Shown here piece after piece: positions 40,001 through 51,000 of a DNA stretch of 64,000 bases. The notes under the pieces are model-generated. The model was given only the letters and a program-made list of their open reading frames with translations, made no database searches and was not told the origin of the DNA. The stretch spans positions 7,096,484 to 7,160,483 of the forward strand of contig CM060847.1 in the NCBI GenBank assembly GCA_030737835.1. Reading direction: 5' to 3'. Origin of the DNA: Acorus gramineus (taxonomy: Eukaryota > Streptophyta > Magnoliopsida > Acorales > Acoraceae). The position numbers and the translations under genes were made by a program. The first letter of the stretch is position 1; each line of letters starts with the position of its first letter.

Positions 40001-41598
40001 GTACTATAAGCCTGTTGCAGTGTCTTCAGCAACCAACTGGTCATTGTAAGGGTTCTTCTTTATTTTTTGTTACTCATGTTTATTGGTGTGATAAATTGAC
40101 AATGTCAAGCTAATCACTTCTGGAGCAGGCAATCACTTGCTTAGACATCGGAAGCATAACAAGAAAGAAGAAGATTCTGACACCAACCACGGCTTTAAGC
40201 CATTGGACGAAGAAGTTCATCTCACAGGGAAACACGGATTTTACTCCATTCTGGTTCTCCCTTTCATCCTGCACATGGGCTTCATGGCTGCTGTGGCATT
40301 TTTTATTATGCATGTGCAGGTAAGGTGGCTTCTCTCTTAATGTTCTCTTCTTTCTCTCAGCCAGTGTTTTTATCGACACTTTTACGTTCTCTGAACTCGA
40401 AATCTCTGGATTTGTTTACCTTCCTTCTCTCCAGCAGTAGTGCGCTATGCTGAATGGGTTATGGTTACATGACAGTTATTATACAAGCTAGCATTCATCT
40501 TGCTTTGAATGTTTGTTGTCAAGAAGCAATCCCAATCTTGACATGCTAGTTGAATGCCTGATCATTTCCTGGCACTCAATCATTTATATGTTCAATGTTA
40601 TGTTTTAATCTCTTCACGATGTGAAAAATACTTTGGTGGTGGCGCATTTTTAGATTTCATTTGTAGCTACATTTATAATGACAGAAATACATCTACCACC
40701 AAGAGATGCAACATTGTTGTTTCGCCAATATTGATCTAATTTTCTGATATTGATTAAACATGTATATTTTGTACATGGAGTTGGAGTTCATTTTTCTAGA
40801 ACATAGAAGTTTAAAAAAGAATCACATCATGTTGAAGTTGCTGTATGTTAGATTTATTTTATTTTATTTATTTATTAAAAAATTTTTTTGCTTTGTTACG
40901 GGAAAATGAAAGTTTCTGGTTGGCATTACAAGATGGATGGGTGCCTTGGAAGGAAATGCCCCATCACTGACACAGTCTCCATGTTTTTGTTATAACAATT
41001 ATTATCCATCACAAGGGTGTTTGGTCATTTTGATTGCCTCTTTTTTTACCACACGGTCAAGGACATTCATTTTCAGTAAACATACCCAAGGCAACCAACC
41101 AGAGTTAAGTATTTGATCGCAATTTTTCTTCAGGACAATTTAATTTACTGGAGTTTTTTAATATGTAAACTTCAGACAACTGTTACTGAGAAATGCGAGG
41201 ATTGATCTTCTGGCATATATCCAATGTTCTACTTACCTTCTGATCTTCCTAAATATATTTGATCTTTGTCATACCTTCCTTGAAAAACTAAAAATTCAAC
41301 TCTTCTCGACCCTTTTACAACAGAGATGTCTTATCCATTACATCTCGTTCCTTATTGACAAAATGATTTATTGTTGATATTGCTAAAATTTTGATTGGAC
41401 ATAATGTTATTTATTGCCATTGTGCAGGTTGCCACTCGCTTCTTATCTGCTAGTCCCCCCATTTACTGGTTCACTTTCTATTTAATGACCTCAACCGATT
41501 CCACCTCACGGAAATGGGCTTACTTGATATGGGTTTACTTTGCTGCTTACGTCCTCATTGGCAGCCTTCTCTTCTCAAATTTCTATCCATTTACCTGA
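37078..41598 (+). CDS. PIGV: GPI mannosyltransferase 2 (PIG-V)
   Basis: PIG-V (GT76) is a multi-pass ER membrane enzyme that adds the second mannose to the GPI-anchor precursor from dolichol-phosphate mannose. Eight exons: 37078-37417, 37494-37599, 37673-37765, 37855-38036, 38490-38661, 39426-39679, 40129-40319, 41428-41598; total 1,509 nt = 502 aa plus stop, with all phases consistent. Conserved features: IVWDSVYFVRIAQCGYEYE and FAFLPLFP near residues 75-105 (luminal catalytic Asp region), FCFNPASIFYSSLYSESLYAL, SGSVRSNGVLNAG, QSHYWGVGFLRYFQ, HVQVATRFLSASPP, and C-terminal GSLLFSNFYPFT. Length agrees with plant homologues. Exon 1 is GC-rich, the rest AT-rich. The start at 37078 is the first ATG in the frame preceding the homologous region. 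A C-rich loop before HMGFMAA is variable. Confidence 0.95.
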
Positions 41599-42721
41599 GA
41601 AGCAACATTGTCATTTTCAGTTGATGCTGCATGGCTCAGGAATTTCCTCTCTGATGGGAGCTGAAACACATTTCAAGTATGAGTTAGCAATGCCACTCAT
41701 CTAAACATTTTGTCATTACAGATTTACATCTTTTAATATATGATTCTCCACTTGTAAATGCTAATTAGTAATTACTAAAGACATGATTTATTTGTAAATT
41801 TTGTTTCATCTGAATTCTTGGTGGATGTTAATCTAATGTAGTTTAGTACAACAGTTAGACCCTTATTTTTGTGGTTTGGTATGATCTCCAGTGCAAGATT
41901 TTATGTTAGTCAGTTGCTTTGCATGTTGGGTTCCCCAAAGGCCTGTTTGGAGCTTTCCTAGATGTGGTTTTGTACTTTTGTTTGACCAAGATTATGAAGA
42001 AGGGGAATACACTCCAACACTTCTACATGTTATGTTAACACAGTATAAAAAATCTCTAATAAAATATATATTCTATTATGTTAATATATACTCTAATAAG
42101 AAAAATGTGAAAATGTACACATTCAACTCATTTAAGTACGTTTGACATATTTTGAAAGTACGAATTTCACTGAATAAGCATATACTTCAATTTTTTATTT
42201 TATTTTGACAAAACGTAACATTTTCTTTTGTAGTAGTTAAAAACTTCAACACTGCTACAAAAGAACTGTGGGAATGTTTTAAGCTGCCTGTGTGATGAGG
42301 GAAACATTGAAATCTTTTTCAAACTGTATTCTTTCTCAGATTTTTTAACAAGTTTTTCTTTATTAAATATTACATGGGTTTCCATTTCCATCCCAACAAT
42401 CAGCCGCTGCCTGCTGCTATCAGATTACATAACCACAACTGGCAATTGCATCAGACAATTGTTTTCTTCTTCCTTTAGTATACCAGCACACAAGTGAGAT
42501 TTTCTGGAAGGAATCAAAGTGATCAAACCACTCTAACAACTACTGAAGCTGATAATGACATTTTTATTGTGCAACCGGAATCTCATATGTTACAGATTCT
42601 CCATGCTTTTAAGATACAATAGAAGGTTAGTCTAAGCTTTCAAACAAGCGAGAGACGCTTTCACTCAGTTCAGCATGGGTACAGGTGAAGAATATACAAA
42701 AGGTAAGTGGGTTTGGAGACC
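41599..42721. other. Convergent 3' intergenic region
   Basis: This 1.1-kb AT-rich region separates the ends of PIGV (plus) and the 42.7-45.0 kb gene (minus). It should contain both 3' UTRs. No coding frame or repeat was identified. Confidence 0.6.
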
Positions 42722-44997
42722 TCAAATGGCAGTTCCAGTCCTCAGAACCTTCTCAAGTTTCTCAGCTTTAATGTAATCTCTGTCCGTGAGTGGGCCAGAA
42801 GGGAAAGGAGTGATCTCAACTACAAGGTGCGGTGTGGGGAGCTCATCGAATAGCGCCCTCACGTTGTTGCAGCACACGGTTTCTCCATGGGCACTCTCTC
42901 TCCTGATCTGACATCCCTGGATGTTCAAATACCAAATAGCTAAGATATTTTATGCACATGCAAAAAAGTAAAATAAAATAGATTAAGACAACGTTTGGAA
43001 ACGAGTTTGAATTGCATTTGGACTGCTCTTGCAGGAATCATACTTTATTCAAACTCGTTTACAAATGCCCCCCAATGGTCACAGGCTCCCAGCCTCTGAA
43101 GAAAGCTAAATAGAGCTTTTAGATATTAAAAAAAACTTTTAGGAATCTAACAAAAATATACTACTGAAAAGGCTATTTTCAAAGCAGCTTTAAGAGGAAA
43201 GCTGTTTTTCAAACTCTTTTAACAAAAGACACCATACATGTGCACTTCAAGTGCAACAAAACTATAGCATTGTTAATGGGTCATAAGCAAGAAATAACTG
43301 ATATGATATACACATTAGTTTACTGGATAGGGAAATCCAATTCTGTAACCCATCACCCATAATAATTCTCTCTAGTAAACCAGACTGGATTAATTTATAC
43401 AAATCATGTAATTCATGGAATCTAAAAGATGACCCACAAATAGGGTCACTGAAACCAAAGGACCTATCCATGCAAAGTTCAAATGGCAACAATAAGAGTA
43501 TATCTAACACAGAAGAGTGTTGGACCATCATTTATCCAATAAAATCCCCCAATACACCCTGAAACCACTTTGAATACACACACAAGCAAGATAAAGAATA
43601 AGAGATACTCCACCCACACCATTTATCAACGTAACTAATCAATGAAGAAACCTAGTATACCTTGTGAGAAGAAGCATCAATGAAATGGTCATCATCAGAT
43701 AATAATGCAGCAATGGATTTAAGAAGCTTTCGACCTGCGAGCTTTGAAGCAACCCTGTAATTCCTCCTAAGCGTGCCCTTTATGGTGGGATGCCATTTGC
43801 TCACCAGTTTCCTTTTGGTGACAGCTTCATCATCTGTAACAGATACCAACAATGGAATAATGGCTTGGAGTTCATCACATATGAAGGAAAGACGGGATCA
43901 CACAATTCCCATGCAAAATAAAATGATACTTCAGGTTCAAGAAACAGCTCCATTTGTTGCATCCAATGTGTTTTCATCACAAGTGCTTCACATCTAATTA
44001 GATATCATGGGTTGCAGGATCGAATTAAGGGTTACATTCACAAAACCCAAATGGTGATAAGAGTGCATGGTATGATACGTGAGGTGTTTTATATCACGAC
44101 GAGTTATTTTTATCCATAGGATGGGCATACTTCCAATGTAACAAAATCCTCAAATAATAATAAATTTAAAAGAAAATAATAATATGAGTTTGCTCCATGT
44201 AAACCTTGAGTTTAAATACTTCTGGACTTACTAGATGCACATGGTTTGTGGGTGATTGTGTACATCCGGGTTTTTCTCAACTAGGATCCTCATCAACAAC
44301 AAAAGAAGTCGAAATAGAATAATCCTACCAACAGATGAAGTTATGCTTGCTCAATCTAGATTAGTAAAACTACAACACAACATCCATTATTTTTCATTGA
44401 TTTCTCCATTCACCATTCCATAAGTCTAGACAAAAAATCATTTCCAAAAAAAACAAATAAAAGAAACAAATCATACAAATACATAACATATTAACCCCAA
44501 CATCCCATTAAACAAAAATTGAAAAGAAACCAACATACCTGGTCTACCATTGAATTTCTCAAGCCAGTCAGAGAACCCAAGATCAGTGCCCCCTGCCTTC
44601 ACCCCTTAACATCCCCCAAAAAAAAAAAAAAAAAAAAAAAATCAATCAATCAGACCATGCAAAACTTCAGATGTTTTTTCAATGATAGAATGATAAACGA
44701 GGTACCTGAAAACCAAGAGCCAGAGTGAGCACCAGTCAAACCAATCCTGAGGAGGGCATAGAAGAGGCAGATCCTGCCAGCCCACAATAGTGGTTTCTCA
44801 AGGAACAATGCCTTGATGGGAGGGAGAAGCTTTGGGTTGTTGTTGTTCCTCTTCTTGAGGTGAAGGTTTTGGAGGGTTGCTGCTAGATGGTTGTGGAGGA
44901 ATGGGGTGAAGAGGCTTTTTGAGTAATGGGTATTCTTCCCATTGAGTGATTGGAATTGTGGGAGAGGTGTTGGGTTTTGAATGAGGCAAAGCAGCAT
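42722..44997 (-). CDS. Unrecognised plant protein, probably plastid-targeted, 241 aa
   Basis: Four exons join in phase: 44706-44997, 44539-44604, 43661-43833, 42722-42916 (726 nt, 241 aa plus stop). I do not recognise the family. The first about 65 residues are rich in Ser, Asn, Leu, Lys and His and poor in acidic residues, like a chloroplast (or mitochondrial) transit peptide. A hydrophobic stretch around LLWAGRICLFYALLRIGLTG (about residues 70-90) could be one membrane segment. A soluble basic domain follows (GFSDWLEKFNG, KWHPTIKGTLRRNYRVASKLAGRKLLKSI in pieces), then SDDDHF, RRESAHGETVCCNNVRALFDELP and PHLVVEITPFPSGPLTD to the end. A 25-nt poly-A tract lies in intron 1 and a MITE in intron 3. 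Clean splicing and open phase make it a real gene; localisation is inference. Confidence 0.82.
42988..43072. mobile_element. Small TIR element (MITE), copy B, in intron 3 of the 42.7-kb gene
   Basis: CGTTTGGAAACGAGTTTGAAT (first 20 bases from 42992) is mirrored by an inverted copy at 43047-43067 with 19 of 21 matches. The whole element is only about 85 bp. The terminal sequence matches copy A at 8351-8440, so both belong to one short non-autonomous family. No transposase; superfamily not settled. Confidence 0.65.
44616..44640. repeat. Poly(A) tract of about 25 nt
   Basis: It lies in intron 1 of the 42.7-45.0 kb gene. No retroelement body was recognised next to it. Confidence 0.9.
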
Positions 44998-45925
44998 GGT
45001 TTCTGTTAATGGGATTTTGAGAGATCTGGAGATGGTGCTGGTGTTTGTCTGTTTGAGACTCTCAGCTCAGAAATGGTGGATTTTGAGGTGGTGTTTTTGG
45101 TAATAATTGGGTTTTGGTGGTGGACATCTTGGAAGACATCTTGGAAGTTGCTTATTTGTCTCTGTCACTGTCTGTTATTTTTTTTTTAGGAAAACAATGA
45201 ATTGGATAAGGGAGGGTGGAAAGGTGGAATATACGCAAGAAATGTGAGAATATATTTTTCATTTAATAACAAGGTTTTATGCCCCCATTTTTTAAAGTGA
45301 AACATTAATTTCTGATATATTTTTTTCAACCCCGTAATTGCATATTACACATGGTGGAACCGAACATATGATTTTTACGAGCTTGTTTTGTTTAAAAGCG
45401 TTATTAAATTGAAATTGTGCAAACAATCTATATATTTTTTTAGTTATCCAATGAGATATATATCTTCTTATGTAAAATATATATCCTGTTAAAAGTTTTT
45501 TTATATTTATTAAAAATAGTTTTAATCAACTTGTTATGTAACAATACCTCGTTAGATGAGGTTTTTCTATTTTTAAAAAATTAAAACAATTGTAAACTAT
45601 CGATGGACTGTTCATAACATTATTTTTTGTTTATTAATCAAGCTTTAGATTACCTTTGGCATATGAATTAAATAGTTTGATTGATGTTCGCTACCCACCT
45701 GAATAGAAATTGATACATAAAATATTTATGAGAAACTAAATAAAAGTTTCAAAAGGACATAAAAAATTATGGAACATGTATTTATATATAGACAAGATAT
45801 TATACTCTGTTCTTTCACAGTTTAGCTTTTGTCTTTTGAAATACATTTTTCATAAAAAATAAATGCTACTTATATGGATTGAATATATATATATATATAT
45901 ATTTTCGTTATATATACTCATATAA

Positions 45926-46562
45926 GACCATCTCCAACCCTTACTTAAATCTATACTCAAATTTTATTTAAAATTTCAGTAAAAGCTTGATTTGATATGA
46001 TGTGTCTCTAACCATCACTTTGTGTTTTACTCAAATCTTTTAAAAAATTCATTTCTTCTTTTAATTATTTCCTATAAATATTTTCAAAATATTTTCCCTC
46101 AAACATTTTTACTACTCAATTTTTCTTCTCTTCATGTTATTAGAATTTAAAAATTATAAACATCCAATTTTTTAAAACAGGTAAAAGTAATCTTTTTTTA
46201 TTGAAGTAAAAATAAAAAATTCAAAAACAAAGATGGAGACTTAAGAAAGAAAACCACTTTTTTTTTTTTTTTTTTTGGGGATTCAAAAGATGATGAAAAT
46301 TTTGAAGAGTGGAAAAACATATAATATAATTCAATTAAAAGTGGAGTTGAAAGAAAAAAATATCAAGTTTGAAGAAAACGTGGAGATAAAGAAAAAAAAT
46401 GTCAAAAATTTGAGTAAAGATTTGAATCTCCTTTAATTTATATAAAGATTTAAATAAAAACTTGATTTGGTATGGGTAAATGGTTAAAAAATGTTTTGAG
46501 TTATTTTTATTCAAATTTAAATTTAGATAAAGGTTTAGATATGATTGAAGACACTCTAATGC
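45926..46562. mobile_element. MITE-like element with CATCTCCAACC-type ends
   Basis: The left end AGACCATCTCCAACCCTTAC-TTAAATCTA is imperfectly mirrored by the right end TTTAGATATGATTGAAGACA-CTCTAATG. Ends of the form AGAGCATCTCCAAC are common in plant MITEs. The interior is AT-rich and non-coding. Boundaries are approximate. Confidence 0.5.
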
Positions 46563-47050
46563 AATAATACACTACAGTAGATAATTTATATAATGCATAA
46601 CTGACATGACATCTACAAAAATAATTACAAACCAATTACCCCATGATGTCTTCATGCCAAGACACAAATAACCATCTAACTCTGAATTTTTGATACACTT
46701 GAATCTTTTCTCTTTGAAAAAACATTATTTGACATCCAACATCCTGTACTTTTTTTGGACTCCATACATCCACCGGCTGCATGTTTGTGCATTATTATGT
46801 GTGGTTCCTAATGTTCCATACATTCACATACCATTAGAATTTAACCTCAATAACAGAAAATACATAATCAAATAGGCATTATTGTGAAAAATATCCATCC
46901 CCTCCCCCCCCTTTTTTTTGAAATTTCGTCTCTTGCTCATTTTGTGAGGTCAATCTGGCAAAACATCCAATGAGGATAATAAAGATTCAATGAGGATGGA
47001 TATTAGGATTGCTGCAGGGGCCCACCAAAACTAATGTCCTTTTCTTCTCT

Positions 47051-47090
47051 GCGCGTCTACCCCCACCAAGCGTGGTGGGGATAGACGCGC
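47051..47090. repeat. GC-rich perfect-loop inverted repeat (hairpin)
   Basis: Arms GCGCGTCTACCCCCACCA (47051-47068) and TGGTGGGGATAGACGCGC (47073-47090) pair at 17 of 18 positions around an AGCG loop, flanked on both sides by TTTCTTCT. It stands out in an AT-rich spacer. Confidence 0.9.
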
Positions 47091-47609
47091 CCTTTCTTCT
47101 CACCTAGAAAAAAAAATCCACACAACATAGTGGAGGCAGATTTAACCTACACATGATAAGAAATCAAGATGTCTAAATATCACTTGATCTATAAAACCAT
47201 CCCATCAAGGTACCTCTCTTCACTCAAGTATGAAGGATCCTAGTTTAATAAGATTTAACCATAACACAATAAAAATAGAAAAGGTAATAAGAAAAATGTA
47301 TCACTTCATATGAAAACTCACACAGAAAATGCAAACTTTCACACAGCAATGCAAATCAAGTTTGCAGGAGATCAAACTTATAATTAAGTTCTTCCATTCA
47401 GATTTATATCAGGTAGTTTCTTTTTTGGGGATTCTTTTTTTGGGGATTCTTATCGTTTATTTTTTTCCCCTTTATTATATTTATTGGCTCCAAAACTTGA
47501 TGTCCAAAAGGCCCAGAGAAATGGCCAAGCAAATAGCATGGAGATCAAGGAACCACAAAACCTAAATTCAGGACAAGGCTTAAGCCTTCAATTGAGAAAA
47601 AAAGAAATA

Positions 47610-48049
47610 CTATATATTTACTTTCTGAACATCATTGTGCCCGAATGGGGTGCCACATCCGGGACACTTGCGGTGTCGGATCTCCAGGTTCCTCTGGATG
47701 CAAGGATTGCAGAAAAGGTGGTAACACTTGGTGATCAGAACCTATCAAACAAGAAAATCCAGTTATGTCACACAACTCAGACAAATGAATTAGAATTAAA
47801 ATCAATGTGGTGGTGGAAGGATCAAAATGTTAAAGAATGAAGTGTGAAAGAGTGACATATATGAGCTATTATTGTGCCTGATTCACCTGTTTTGGTCGGT
47901 CAAAGCAAACTCCACACTTTAGCATTGCTTTGCACTCCTTTAACTCATCCTGCAGCTTCTGGATTATAGCCTCCTCATTCTCAGGACTCAACTCCTCAGC
48001 CCTCTTTTTCATTTCCTCTAGCTCTTCCCTCATCTTCTGTGTCACACCT
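47610..48049 (-). other. HUB2: HUB2 RING finger (exons 18-19)
   Basis: Exon 18 carries KLQDELKECKAMLKCGVCF, with the first cysteine pair; exon 19 carries CYHLFCNPC and KCPGCGTPFG, completing eight C3HC4 metal ligands, all present. The E2-contacting region (FDRPKQVLITK) is typical of plant BRE1 proteins. Confidence 0.93.
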
Positions 48050-51000
48050 CTGGTTCACAGACTCAATGATTTAGCATTGGTGCATAATAAGTAATAAAGT
48101 AAGCATATGGTAAGCTTTGGTCCACTTAAATGTTACACAAATTTGGTATGGCTAGACTTTGTCATGAAACTGGGTAACTGAATCAACAACCTTGCCCCAA
48201 CCATTTGAGATGGTTTAACACAGTTCCTCAAAAAAACAAAACCACATCACGCAACAGCTCACATGGATGGAATGATAATAATAATTCAAAGGATTTTAAA
48301 CTGCTTCATTTACCGATTCAATAGTATATGCCCAAAATGGACTACTATCAATGCAGCTGAAATGAACCATCTGATGCATGGGTCAGAGCCAGGCTAATGA
48401 TACTAGTTGATGCAGATAAGATAGAAAATATGACCGAAAATATGACCACATCCAAGCACAAAGTAGAGCAAGAAGTCATGTTAGCACACCATTGTTTAAC
48501 ATATTTCTAATCCAGGTTCTTGACTTGAAGGAACTTTCTGTCATCCAAGGTGGGGAACGCAAATCCCCAGATGGTCTGGGATAGAAAAGTACATGAATCT
48601 AAAACTAATAAAACCATATCAGGGAGAGGGAAAACCTTTCTTTTTCTAGCTCGATCTGAAGCTTAGCCTTTTTCTTCTGATTATGCTCATACTCTCTTTC
48701 ATTGGACTCATGTCGAGCCTTGAGCCACTTCAATTCTTTCTCAGCGATCGCCAATTCTTGTTTCGTATTTTCCAAATTGGTAGCAGTAATTCTGTTCTCC
48801 ATAGTAACCTTTGCAGCTTGTGTGATAAATGCTTTCATCTGCAAGGATGACGTCATGCATTAGTGAGGATTTAAGAAAAGCAAGAGCAAAGCAAAATATT
48901 GTCTCAAAAAATCAAATAAGAAAGAACCTGCTCTTCACCACGGGCGGCTCTCATTTTCATGAAATCCAATGATGAATTGACCTGCTGGAGTTGCTTGGAC
49001 ATGGCCTGCTTCTCATAAAGGAGGGAACTCTGTGTCTGCTTCAGTTTCACACTATCGGAAACCAGCTGCCATATGATACAGAAACAACCAATGCAGCCAA
49101 TCAATACAATTAATAGAACCAATAAAAAAAATTCAATTAATAGTGAAAATCAGAAATATAATGGCAAAGATAAATTGACCCTTGATAAAGTTGTTTGGGA
49201 AGATGAGCATTTGCTATTGCCATGAACTGAATATTATCAGAAGCATGCAAGAAGAAGCATTTATTTTATTCTTCCATTAATTTATTTTATTAATAAAATT
49301 ATTGCCAAACACCTTTAATTTAAGATCTTGAATGACAATATTATCTATCATCCAGTACTAGACGCCTAGACATAACTTTGTAACTCTTGGCCCGGTAACA
49401 TGTGACATCATAGTCAATCCTTCTCAAAATCTAGATTGTTGGCATTATGGAAAGAAGTAATGATGAAGTCCAAACCATGAACTATTTCTATGTTTGGCAA
49501 ACTATTCAGCATGTAAAACTAAGCATTTTGGAATAGGCAATCTTTTTGAAGTTCACTCAAGACATATCAGAATAGTGATCAACTGAAAAAAACTAAGCAG
49601 GCAACAATATATCAAACCTTTATATTGAAATCATCTCTCTCCGTCACCTGTTGCAGCAAATGCTGGTTCTGCGTTTGCATATCTTCGTATGCTTGACCTA
49701 TTGCCTGTTAAAGTAGTTGATGAAGATATGAAAAGCCAGTCATACTGGGAAAAAGGTGCGCAAAAATTATTATCATGGGAGGATAATCAAACCTCAATTT
49801 CAAAAATATACGAAGCTGCTTCCGCATCCTTAATTTTTATTGCCTCTGTAAGCTCCAATACATCCCTTCAAAGAAAAATATTAATAGTTACCTCAAAATC
49901 GGCCAAACATAGAAACACAACAACTACACAGTTAATGATGTCGAAGGAATGCTCTCCTTTTTGGTCCGGGTTTTGTTGAGGGGCGGGGATGATTCGGGTC
50001 CTAGTTGGTGATGTGGTAGTTAGATAGGGGTCATCTCTTGCGGGAGGTGATGGGGGAGAGCCTCGGCGGTCACCAAGTAGATATCTCTTCTACTTGGGGG
50101 CTGTCAGGGTGTGTTATTCTCCCTCAGGTGTTTTGATTTGGTTTGGTTTCTTTATGCTTGTTTGTACTTTCCTTTTGGGCTTACGCCTTTCTTCAATACA
50201 AAGGCGCTCGCCTACCTTTTATATCAAAACAGAAAAGGAATGCTCTCCGCAGGGAAAAAAAATGTTACACAAATATCATATACTTGTGTAACATTCATTG
50301 GGGAATAAATGTTTCTGTAGTCAATATGAAGAGGGATTGGAGAAGTTTATGATCCTCTATAACAACATCAATAACTTCCATATTTAAAATAATGCCCATA
50401 TAAAAAAACACACGTTCTTTGAGATGTGCTACATAGCCAGAGAGTGGTGCCATCAACTAAGAGACTACAATGACTTTCTTCAATCATAGAATCCAGAATC
50501 TTCAATCAGAATATGTTTTCTAATTACATGCAATATGGAAAGATCCAATCCTTCTAATCTCACACAACCTTTTCTTGCAAGAGGTGATGAAGGAATACAG
50601 CTTCACAATTTCCTTCAACTGTTTGGCATTACTACAAGGACCAAACCAACCTCCCCCCCCCCCAGCCTCTGGGGGGTACAAAACAAACAAAATTCTAAAG
50701 AATAGTTAGAAACACCAACTTATTTTTGCACATTTGAGACGCAGCATAGCAAACTTTTGTCTTGTCAATGTAAATATGATGACAATGAGTGAAAAGTATC
50801 TTGAGGATTTAAAAGTAGCAATTTTAATTTTATTTGAATTATTGAAATCGAAATAGTAAAAATAGAATTCCTCATCTGACAATCTCATGTGAACTTAGCA
50901 AGAATCTTACAATATTCTCCATATGCTCACTCAAGCATAAATGTAGTAACTAAAAAAAAGAAAACAGAGACACACCTTTTAGATGCATCTAGTTTATCCA

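Larger units (their letters stand above)
44998..47609. other. Intergenic region between the 241-aa gene and HUB2
   Basis: Contains the promoter of the minus-strand 241-aa gene (GC-richer to about 45.18 kb), an AT-rich stretch, an (AT)n run near 45882-45902, a MITE-like element (45926-46562), a GC-rich hairpin (47051-47090) and the HUB2 3' flank. No gene seen. Confidence 0.6.
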
